Assembly (NCBI GenBank): GCA_965214035.1
Contig: OZ243932.1
Location: 930,001 to 994,000 of the forward strand
Length of the DNA: 64,000 nucleotides
Direction: 5' to 3'
Source of the DNA: JAJDYQ01 sp965214035
GTDB lineage: Bacteria > Pseudomonadota > Gammaproteobacteria > JAJDYQ01
Shown here: in pieces, positions 30,201 through 34,246 of the stretch
How positions within the stretch are numbered: the first letter of the stretch is position 1
Layout of the letters: each line of letters begins with the position of its first letter
The notes under the pieces: model-generated
Databases searched by the model: none
What the model was told of the DNA's origin: nothing
Seen by the model: the letters and a program-made list of their open reading frames with translations, nothing else
Program-made: the position numbers and the translations under genes

Positions 30201-32056
30201 CTTATGCGGGTGTGACCGCGCCGCCGTTGCCGTTGCTCATTATTGATAATACGCCGGCATTGGTGCTCTCGACGACAGAGGTTCTGACCTTAGAGGTTCT
30301 GACCTTGCAGCCGGGGGGCAGCAGCAGCTACACGGTGGCACTGGCGATTGCACCGACCGCAGATGTGATCGTGACGGTGATGGGGCATGAGGACCCGGGT
30401 CTGACAGTGGCACCGGAAAGTCTGACATTCAGTATGGGTAACTGGAATATGGCACAGACCATCACGGTGACGGCGGGCACGGACAGCAATGCGTTGTCGA
30501 ATCCGGTGATTCTGACCCATATGGCATCGGGCGGAAACTATGACCGTGTGACGGCCCAGGTTGAGGTCCGTGTGGGCAGCACGGAGGCGATGCAGGCCGC
30601 ACAGCAGATGTGGTTGCCACGCTTTGGTCTGACGGCGATTGAGCATATGCTGGGTGGTCTGCATCATCGTTTCACGGCATCAGACCAGCCGGGTCTGTCG
30701 GGTAATCTGAACGGTCTGCCGCGCGGTCAGTCATTCAATGCGGCGCGTTTGCTGTCCAGTCGCGGCGGCCCGGATGCCAGTGTGCTGGGCATTGAGCAAT
30801 TGGGTGCCGGTTCGGCGGATCGTCCGCGCAAGCTGTCACGCACGCTGTCCTTGCCGAAGCTGTTGCCGTCCATGCTGCGCGGCAGTCATTTCACATTGAG
30901 TGACGAGGACGGTACTTCGATCTGGGGGCGTGCCTCGTATTCGAGCTATAAAGACGCCGACGATGGTACTTCGATAGACGGCGAGGTCACCACGGCCATG
31001 CTGGGTGTTGACCACAGCAGTGGTCGGACGCTGCTGGGTCTGGCGCTGGCTTACAGCGACAGTGATGGTGAATGGCAGGGGCAGGGTGAATCGGACAAAG
31101 GTGAGTTGTCCGGTACGCTGGCCTCCCTGCTGCCGTACCTGCGTTATGACCTGACGGAGCGTCTGCAACTGTGGGGTGCGGCGAGCTATGGTCGAGGTGA
31201 TCTGGAGCAGACTTCAGAGACCGGCAGCGGCATCGAGTCGGAGCACGATCTGGAGCAGGTATCGGCGACGCTGGGTCTGCGCGGTACGTTGCTGGATCGT
31301 CCGGTGGAAGAGGGCGGTTTGAGTCTGAGGCTGATTTCGGATATGACGCTGGCGCGTATCAAGTCGGATGATTCCAATGCTGGAGTGCCGGGAGTGCCGG
31401 GTATGACGTTGGATACACAGCGTTTCCGGATGGGTCTGGAATGGTCCTGGCAGTTGCCGGAAGGGGGCGGTATGCGCCTGACACCGGAGCTGGAACTGGG
31501 TCTGCGTTATGACGGTGGCGATACCAGTGAAGGCTTTGGTCTGGAGCTGGGCGGTGGCCTGAACTGGCAGTTACCGGCCCGTGGTTTGACCTTTGATGTG
31601 CGCAGCCGTTATCTGCTGGAGCATGAGGCCTCCGGGCGTGAGGAGTGGGGTCTGTCCGGTTCACTGCGTTACAAGGCACGGCCGGATTCGGCGCATGGTC
31701 CGTCGTTCAGTCTGCGCCATGAGTACGGCAATGCACCGGCGGCCAGTGGTCTGGATCGGTTGTTGTCGGACTCCCTGACAGATGCGTTGAAGGAAGACAA
31801 CTCTCAAACCGCTGATGTATCGAGCCGCTGGACGCTGAAAGGCGAGTGGGGTTTTGCCCTGATGGATGATGCCACCGGTATCCCCTATGCGAGTCTGTCG
31901 GCATCCGATGCGAAACGTGATCTGACTCTGGGCTGGCGTCTGTTGTCGAACCCGGCTGGCCTGAAGTCGAAGCTGGATATCAAGGCCATCCGCCGCGAGC
32001 AGGATGATAATAACCCGCGCCACAGCGTCGGCGCACAGTGGAAGCTGAATTGGTAG
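18206..32056 (+). CDS. Giant Calx-beta-repeat autotransporter-like protein 2, phase-variable candidate
   Basis: About 4616 residues from the ATG at 18206, which has GAGAGG 9 nt upstream and is independent of the tract. The frame extends up to an ATG at 18107 without a binding site (4649 residues), and could be joined to the ATG at 18028 by a tract change. An extended leader of about 45 residues precedes 'WLRR', a hydrophobic core (VSLLGLPLLFGLA) and an 'AVAQ' signal-peptidase-type site near base 18413. Twenty 'LTF...NW...Q.VT' repeats follow, mixed with other Calx-beta-like units ('IDEG...FTVQLSRALVAGEI'). The last 490 residues are an outer-membrane barrel (AQQMWLPRFG linker, 'SIWGRASYSSYKD', 'LWGAASYGRGDLEQ') ending KLNW. 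I infer export by Sec, barrel insertion, and a very long surface fibre stabilised by calcium. The barrel is nearly identical to that of giant gene 3. Confidence 0.85.
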   Translation: MPAVDAGRSAVHSCREAGASEPPGRLTRRSFSDSFHSVTARTAGWLRRAAMVSLLGLPLLFGLATQAVAQTVPTLKVEGDFSVTEGDSGTITLTLSQAASGTITFTTGSYLTDCDTHNCPTDISGASASDFSSGTGSTRTITFNIGDTTKSLTFMTTEDSAIESTEIFSIGIVDLASSEATIDPGTPADRIFFGTFMSWWVRILDDDAPPMISIAGGSPATEGAGTLTYTLTANKPPATDLTINLTVSEDETDGQNFVAAGDENSQAVTFPAGTTAASYTIPITDDEVDEARGEVTVTINDGTGYTAGTDTVTITVRDDDRTIVTLAENPAGDLDEGARKQITLTLNRPLVSGETQVLSLELGGTATVNTDYTLAGIPADGVRYEDLASGNPGIVFTGQTSGSATTATLTVTAIADGISDPGEVITMEFATSELVSPDGDAGIQDARGGGPVSATRTIAFRITEQPALVLNPSMLTIDEGDTATYIVSLATQPNASVAITVSGQADTDLTLSGDTLSGDTLSFTMMNWNQPQTITVTAGSDDDAQSDDPIALLHTATGGNYAGVTGEVTVTITEDDTAGITVQPTTLAVDEGGTNNYTVVLTSAPAGEVIIEVRPGTVATVDNDMLTFAQSNWNQAQTVTVTGMDDAVYNAGDARSGTITHTIGTADGGAYTTDLELDSVTVTVTDDDNPTLTVSLPNGETTIEEGSGFTRVRITADPEPGAGDSSRLINQDPSNDLSNVLFFSPGYGWSSFRAPDTSFDPDIDFEFNIADNDNDQPNGTLTIDVSVLRGFAAGSPSMVTLTIIDNDPTEVSLIRTGSTGAIDEGGTVAFTVQLSRALVAGEIIDVPLVIDGTGVTPADWSLSATGTGVVLSNENTMTPLLRFENAGAQTAELTLTAISDNTVEGGGSETYVIDLGLGLVISPDELNGIDQGSLNTNVGGGADPHSGSNTFSVQVDDPTLTVSLPNGETTIEEGGSSITARFTANPPVAQSLGIPSNFRTLTTGYTSFTSLEDDSLVRPVDIGYFIDENNMDQPNGTLTIHVSDSRFAAGSPSMVTLTIIDNDPTEVSLIYTGSTGAIDEGQAVTFTVQLSRALIAGEIIDVPLAIDGTGVTPADWGLTEQAGIANTGVSLHDTDTAVPFIRFSGAGAETALLQLAAALDDTDEGGSETFMIALGQDGSTTNGFDLPGRATNVGGGADPDGDNNRFELVVNDEGSTVLSIGIDSVTDAEGDAGETTFKTVTVSLSRPYSRDLVVNVRRSGSATRGTDYELVGTGDNNALINFNPVRRFTITAGATSVQFRIRVIGDTVFDIDETVVLTLIGLTTGISEAVTDVVISNIVGAVTHTIENDDPGGKVTVSRSALSMEEADGAASYTLVLDSQPGDEIILTVAGGEADTATVNTTGGMAGIEQTLTFTTMNWDQAQTVLVAAVNDDEDNAGGSRRLTLTHTITTGDDAGYSTGLPVDAVVVTVVDDDRTIVTLDENPAGDLDEGASKQITLTLNRGLVNGEELVVPLTFGGDATRGTDYTLMEVAANGVSYANLTGSDDPAVTFIGPSSGTTAMTATLTLRAIADSTSDPGESVTIVPGTLTDTSLDGGGTVTGSLAFNIIERVALILGPDRLMVSEGMQTASYTIRLASEPTAPVTVVVTGYVGTGLTLDNDELIFTAANWNIARQVTLTTAAMDSDLAGSTLQLRHTASGGNYLSVTADLSVTLLDDTAGVVVMPSGDNTLVSEDGARTDDYTLRLSTQPVGDVVVRATAGTGLSVNDAAAADLTFTATNWNQAQTVTIAGIDDDIASGALRTVSVTHTIVNSADSGYPEDALRIANLDVMLIDDDTAGLLLSSSDLTLSEGDTISYTVRLTSQPTAVVSVTITSDNEDLTAGNTPLMFSTDNWSMPQTVLLTANADDDSDDEQAQLTHRVAGGDYGAISEVISVRITDRSAGVDITQSGGNTIVREDGGEDSYTLVLNAAPRGDVTLTVTAAAGITVDTDSLTFTTGNWQTPQPVTVTGVNDDLDNPDDGREVMIRHAVSGAGDSAGYTPALSIAPVSVTVLDDDTAGLRFSRSVLAVVEGGSTSYGVRLTSQPTAVVTVTIASDNGDLTAGNTPLMFSTDNWPMPQTVTVTAGTDSDMDNNDVALSHTATGGGYNSVSATLGAMLLEGGTASVSIVQSDGRTIVTEGVSTDFYEVVLNTAPDRDVTVRVSADSGVTVNGAATLDLVFTPTNWHEAQPVMVAAVDNNADDGVRTADISHILSVGDNNDYDRTLTIAGVTVTVNRDPDDSRGRLVTLSGGDQEGSTRSFNFVFESSPGRSLGADEVMTLPLIPGGDAVRGQDYQVRCERNPAGRGSHPAVSCVESTDGQLMFILDGTQISPGRRTFRFTLPLEVELLEDNMAEPVETLTLRLGENGQDFRIPIMDAPSTVSVEFNKSIYRNNENFHSITLILEISPLLGRAIDLPLLFIDGTAQAGSDFEPISSTVLNFTSEGRAFFAITLLDDQIAEGDERFTVVIDETRLPDFITVGTNAAATVIMTDNDERGLVFDSDTLTLAEGGTGSYTVRLSSQPTDEVAVVIAGQAGTDLMLDRDILTFTTANWNQAQMVTVMAEDDDDGDADRIVLVHTASGGDYGLTARVQADIIDREAPEVRLNKEAITVSEGGSGDSYTLVLHTEPAGTVTVTLAPAAGITVQPGSVTFTVDNWNTPQAVTVTGVNSDEIDRGDRTVTIVHTITATDDADDYPEDLRIDPVRVTIEEDDEAGVMIVESGDRTAVSEDGGIRDDYTVVLTSQPAARVVVTATAAAGVSVDTQSLSGVQNTLTFTTLNWQSPQTVTVTGVDVDTVDRGDLDVSITHAITTTAGGYVKELSIDSVPVQVIDNDAANRLLFELVDPAADVLVTEGSEVAYTMQLVGQPLADVTVDISGHDGTDVTPAPTRLTFTTQNWNAGQTVTLTVAADDSGDGERVTLTHRASGGGYDGTEVALEVAITDSDISGVSISKDTLVAIENEAVTDSYTVVLDIPPAGDVTIQGEIPIQGGTLDIRLVFTTVNWNQPQTVSIFGSIFLADNIDNPGGERTATTIMHTVTSTDSGYDGIEVDDVTVTVTDVDPTTVTLSGAALDVVEGTERTLTVSLERALVAGEVLPVPLTFAGTATRGTDYTLEGVPATGIGYENLNSGNAQVTFTGGTGAVGTATLTFRATPDADDEGSGETVTIGLGTLDENSGTGLNGGGTGTSSLAPFRIIEKPMINIAGGPAVTEGGSVTFTLTASEAPLSDLTINLMVTDAVHSDFLAAARGGRQSITFVGGTTSVSYEIPTLADIDDEAGGTVMVALLDGDGYVAGSAPSATTMVNDDDATTVTLAGTDDDVGEGARKELTVTLSRGLVAGEVLPVALSFAGTATRGTDYTLMETVANGVSYANLNGGGSATVTFTGPAAGVGVTEARLSLRAELDGTTEGLETVIIGLGTLDADSGTNLGGGATGVDELGDFQIQETPEIVLERNSLMLTEQGSATYTVGLSVSPTADVTVRITGQVDTDLQVDADTLIFSQTNWSTARTVTLMAVSDTDSEDEAPVMLRHTATGGNYGLAIMRTVTVSIADNTPGLVLSTGSLDMEENEAESYTIRLAIRPMADVTVSVSSGDAPRLRVTGGDSLTFTPTNWNRAQSVTVMAEDDDDSDANQVTLTHTADAGYGSVTGDITVDIADDDIPRVVLGVDELTVIEGGSASYTVELGTRPSGNVTIALSGQGSTLRPDRSELTFDAGNWGQAQTITLTAVMDSNTTHDQVTLIHTASGYSAAPADLPVTITDSTPQLSFSQTTFNLDEGDSTTYTLELSAEPVGTVTVTLSGHERTELTPEPTELTFTQDNWSEAQAITLTAGTDSNSVDETITLTHSADAGYGAVTEEVTVTVRDADTPRLILNTDELIEGGSATYRVTEQGSATYTVRLGTQPRVDVTVTLTGHEGSDLVPTPARLVFGRDNWNRAQQVTLTARDDDDSVNDAVTLSHRASGGAYAGVTAPPLPLLIIDNTPALVLSTTEVLTLEVLTLQPGGSSSYTVALAIAPTADVIVTVMGHEDPGLTVAPESLTFSMGNWNMAQTITVTAGTDSNALSNPVILTHMASGGNYDRVTAQVEVRVGSTEAMQAAQQMWLPRFGLTAIEHMLGGLHHRFTASDQPGLSGNLNGLPRGQSFNAARLLSSRGGPDASVLGIEQLGAGSADRPRKLSRTLSLPKLLPSMLRGSHFTLSDEDGTSIWGRASYSSYKDADDGTSIDGEVTTAMLGVDHSSGRTLLGLALAYSDSDGEWQGQGESDKGELSGTLASLLPYLRYDLTERLQLWGAASYGRGDLEQTSETGSGIESEHDLEQVSATLGLRGTLLDRPVEEGGLSLRLISDMTLARIKSDDSNAGVPGVPGMTLDTQRFRMGLEWSWQLPEGGGMRLTPELELGLRYDGGDTSEGFGLELGGGLNWQLPARGLTFDVRSRYLLEHEASGREEWGLSGSLRYKARPDSAHGPSFSLRHEYGNAPAASGLDRLLSDSLTDALKEDNSQTADVSSRWTLKGEWGFALMDDATGIPYASLSASDAKRDLTLGWRLLSNPAGLKSKLDIKAIRREQDDNNPRHSVGAQWKLNW
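23777..23902 (+). repeat. Intragenic near-exact repeat, unit A
   Basis: This 126-bp block in giant gene 2 matches 24437-24562 with about five differences, exactly 660 bp (220 codons) apart. It is long and similar enough to support slippage or homologous recombination that adds or removes in-frame repeats. Confidence 0.85.
24437..24562 (+). repeat. Intragenic near-exact repeat, unit B
   Basis: Partner of the block at 23777-23902, in the same frame. It encodes the 'VRLTSQPTAVVTVTIASDNGD...STDNWPMPQTV' part of a repeat domain. The two-domain offset (220 codons) suggests a pair of domains was duplicated together. Confidence 0.85.
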
Positions 32057-32092
32057 GAAGTCCGTAGCCGGCTCTTCTCTCTGCCGGCTGTT

Positions 32093-32136
32093 GCGGGGCC
32101 GGATTCCATCCACATTGTCACCGGCTTCGCTTTTTT
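32093..32136 (+). terminator. Rho-independent terminator after giant gene 2
   Basis: Stem GCGGGGCCGG / CCGGCTTCGC (two G-U pairs), 18-nt loop, then six T. It lies 37 bp after the stop. A shorter hairpin (AGCCGGC/GCCGGCT, 32066-32089) precedes it. The copy 2 equivalent at 42617-42659 has a perfect 10-bp stem. Confidence 0.75.
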
Positions 32137-32241
32137 ATGGCTCCAACCGTCCATGCCTGACACGCTCAGGCATAGGCGGCAGGCTGTCCAGATTGCCCGA
32201 CTGGCTCAGAGATATATTGCCTCGTGAATCAGGCTGATATT

Positions 32242-32480
32242 ACGACGCAAAAGGAATTTCTCAGGTTGTGGTTGGCTTCGCATAACTTATCCAGTAGTTC
32301 AGGGGTCGATATTTCACATACTGTCGCCGTCTCTAATGCCATAACGGTGGAATTGGGACATATACTCCCAGCCCATCCAGACCCATAATCTCGCCGGGCA
32401 GGTAAAAGCCGGTTATCTGCTCCCGGCCCTGCTCGTTAATGATGAATGTTTTATAAGAACCTGAGCTGACAGCGAAAATC
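32242..32480 (-). pseudogene. Crp/Fnr-family regulator remnant, copy 1
   Basis: On the minus strand, 32480 downward reads 'IFAVSSGSYKTFIINEQGRE', 'QITGFYLPGE' and 'GLDGLG', the core of the cyclic-nucleotide-like beta-roll of FNR/ANR proteins. A frameshift and stop follow, then another frame reads 'MALETATVCEISTPELLDK' and 'ANHNLRNSF', the continuation of the same FNR domain. The N-terminal cysteines for the iron-sulfur cluster and the C-terminal helix-turn-helix are both missing. The fragment is about 80 codons, frameshifted, and cannot make a functional regulator. The same remnant with the same lesion lies at 42699-42937, so it died before the duplication. Confidence 0.65.
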
Positions 32481-32525
32481 CTTCATGATGCTGCTTTCTG
32501 CATTAGGATAGCCATATCCGTTTGA

Positions 32526-33314
32526 ATGGTTATCCAGAACATGGTTTTGCCTCCAAAACGACAGGGCCGCTCGCTTTCCGAATGGTTTCAGACAACAGCA
32601 GGAGCAGACTTACTGGAAAAGGAAAATACCCTGTTGAAGAAAGTCCTGCCGGAGCTGTTTGGCTATCATCTACTGTGGACCGGGGAAGGGAATTATTGGT
32701 CGGGTGTTGCAGCTTCATCGGTCGCACACCATGTCCGCCTGCAGGCACCGGATAAATCCGCTGCCAAAGATTGTGATGTCATCGGCAGCCATACCAGCCT
32801 GCCTGTTCAGCGGGACAGCATTGATGTTGTCATTCTGCCGCATCTTCTGGAGTATGACCGACACCCACATGCGATCCTGAGAGAGGCCGAACGTGTACTC
32901 CATCCAAACGGCCATATCATCATTCTGGGATTTAATCCGGTCGGCTATCATGGGTTCTGCCGGGTATTATCCGGATTCCGGGGTAATATGCCGTGGCAGG
33001 GACATTTTTATCATCCCTTGCGCATCCGAGACTGGCTTAAATTGCTTGGTTTTGTTGTTAAGTCAGTAAGTTACACTGCTTTTTTACCGTCAATTCGATA
33101 TGGAAAAATGGCCCGATGCAGCAGATTTATTGAAAAGGCGGGGCAGGGGATGCTTGCGCCGTTGAGTGGTGTGTATATGATCACCGCTCGTAATTTGATC
33201 GTTGCCTCCAATGTGATCAAGCCTGGGCGGAGCAGGAAAAAGGCGGTTCTTGATGGGGTGGTAGAACCGACAACCCGCATCTGTTTGCCGAATAAGCGGC
33301 TCCGGGAAGTATGA
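32526..33314 (+). CDS. YafS-like SAM-dependent methyltransferase, copy 1
   Basis: 262 residues, class I methyltransferase fold of the type found next to rnhA in gammaproteobacteria. The C-terminal part shows 'DSIDVVILPHLLEYDRHPHAI', 'EAERVLHPNGHIIILGFNP', the usual post-motif region; the N-terminal SAM motif is weak (WTGEGNYW). The substrate is unknown. The stop overlaps the start of rnhA as ATGA. It differs from copy 2 (42984-43772) by 7 bases, 6 of them changing the amino acid. One change replaces Pro with Arg in 'EYDPHPHAI', where Asp-Pro is the usual family pattern, so this copy looks like the one drifting. It is followed by a truncated rnhA. Confidence 0.8.
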   Translation: MVIQNMVLPPKRQGRSLSEWFQTTAGADLLEKENTLLKKVLPELFGYHLLWTGEGNYWSGVAASSVAHHVRLQAPDKSAAKDCDVIGSHTSLPVQRDSIDVVILPHLLEYDRHPHAILREAERVLHPNGHIIILGFNPVGYHGFCRVLSGFRGNMPWQGHFYHPLRIRDWLKLLGFVVKSVSYTAFLPSIRYGKMARCSRFIEKAGQGMLAPLSGVYMITARNLIVASNVIKPGRSRKKAVLDGVVEPTTRICLPNKRLREV

Positions 33315-33451
33315 GCAAAGTAGAAATTTTTGTCGATGGTGCCTGTCGCGGTAATCCCGGCCACGACGCTCCGCTGCGGCCGGCCATAGCTCGTTGGCGG
33401 TGCATAAAAGACTCCTCGGCGATATGCAGCAGGCCGAAAAAGACCGTATAG
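33311..33451 (+). pseudogene. rnhA: Truncated rnhA (first 17 codons) fused to antisense ppc
   Basis: The frame begins exactly like rnhA (MSKVEIFVDGACRGNPG), then enters antisense ppc sequence at 33361 and stops at 33449-33451 after 46 codons. Only the first catalytic Asp of RNase HI is kept, so it is inactive. It marks the duplication junction. The intact gene is at 43769-44215. Confidence 0.85.
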
Positions 33452-33684
33452 GCCCGGATTACACGCGACAACAAACCCGGCTCAAGCCGGCGGATACGGC
33501 GCATCAAACGCCGACGCAAGGCCGGATCATCTTTTTTCCGCAGTTTGCTGAAACCGCGGCGCAAAGACTGCACCGTCTTCAAAACCTCAGACTCCTCCTG
33601 AGAACTCAATACATGACCGAGCACATCCCCGAACAGTCGCACCCGACTGCGCAATACCTTGTCATACCTCAACTCAATAGCCAT
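33361..33684 (-). pseudogene. ppc: Truncated ppc (first 108 codons)
   Basis: Starts MAIELRYDKVLRSRVRLFGD as in the intact ppc and is cut at the duplication junction; reading on runs into antisense rnhA and the methyltransferase to 33217. It lacks every catalytic motif. Five base differences from the intact copy are visible over 324 bp, four of them silent in the ppc frame. The upstream -10-like box is kept, so this stub could still start a minus-strand transcript across the copy 1 methyltransferase. Confidence 0.88.
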
Positions 33685-33847
33685 AAAAGCAACCCGTGCG
33701 ACACCGATCCACCGATAAAACAGCGCATTATAACCGGCAAAATCCCTCCATAAAGGCAGCCGTGACCACAAACCCCGACCCAATACACCATAAATTTCGA
33801 CAAAAAATACAATTTATGCTAAAAAAGGCTGTTTTTTGCTGACCGGC

Positions 33848-33856
33848 TGCTATAAT
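33848..33856 (+). promoter_or_regulatory. Extended -10 promoter upstream of giant gene 3
   Basis: TGCTATAAT, identical to the element at 17860-17868 and about 160 bp before the ATG at 34016. The A-run/T-run upstream differs slightly between the copies in homopolymer length. Confidence 0.45.
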
Positions 33857-34015
33857 TCAGGAAACAAAGGCCAACTGAACCGCTTGCCAGTGATGGCAGG
33901 CTGATTCAAGATAAGCCCAACCCTGTCAGCAGGCACGGTATCCGGCCCTTGCAACGGATACCACAAACAGTAACCGATAATTGGAAATTGATGAAAACAC
34001 GCGACGGAGAATAAC

Positions 34016-34246
34016 ATGAAATCTGGACAAAAATGGATTCTGAACAGCAACAAGGGTCATGCCGTGATATGCAAAATCATCACAGTCATAAACAATGCCT
34101 TGCGACCGGCAGGCATCGATATTGACCTGTGTAAAAATACAGCCCCCCCCCCCCCCCCCCCAAATGGGAGGGTATATCTGATGCCGGCCGCTCTGCGGTG
34201 CATTCCTGTCGCGAGGCAGGTGCCTCTGAGCCTCCTGGCTGGCTGA
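34016..34246 (+). CDS. Proximal leader ORF through the second poly-C tract (out-of-phase start of giant gene 3)
   Basis: 76 residues from an ATG with a purine-rich GGAGA site, identical to the copy 1 leader up to the tract (MKSGQKWILNSNKGHAVICK...). It reads through the C-run as Pro, then out of frame with the giant ORF, and stops at 34246. Gaining one C (20) or losing two (17) would fuse it to the giant frame. A second ATG at 34181, preceded by GGGAGG, lies in this same non-productive frame. Both well-placed start codons are therefore OFF in this assembly. Confidence 0.55.
   Translation: MKSGQKWILNSNKGHAVICKIITVINNALRPAGIDIDLCKNTAPPPPPPNGRVYLMPAALRCIPVARQVPLSLLAG
34143..34161 (+). repeat. 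Poly-C tract, 19 nt
   Basis: Nineteen C followed by AAATGGGAGGG. It occupies the same place as the 28-C tract of copy 1. The in-frame lengths here are 17, 20 and 23, a different residue class from copy 1, because 17 bases other than C have been lost after the tract. Confidence 0.9.

Larger units (their letters stand above)
17373..33360. repeat. Tandem duplication, copy 1 (about 16.0 kb)
   Basis: This unit starts inside ppc (codon 108) and ends inside rnhA (codon 17). It contains the ppc 5' end, the promoter and leader, the poly-C tract, giant gene 2, the terminator, the fnr remnant, the methyltransferase and the rnhA start. The same ordered elements recur at 33361-43818. Flanks are about 98-99% identical by eye. 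The lengths differ (16.0 against 10.5 kb) because the giant genes differ. Confidence 0.9.

Noticed and set aside
18206..32056. CRISPR array or minisatellite
   Set aside because: Repeats are coding protein domains with divergent DNA, not short identical repeats with unique spacers.
33217..33783. 188-codon minus-strand frame that includes the ppc N-terminus
   Set aside because: It is a chimera made by the duplication junction; the part before MAIELRY is untranslated leader (opened by one base change) and the end is antisense rnhA and methyltransferase.
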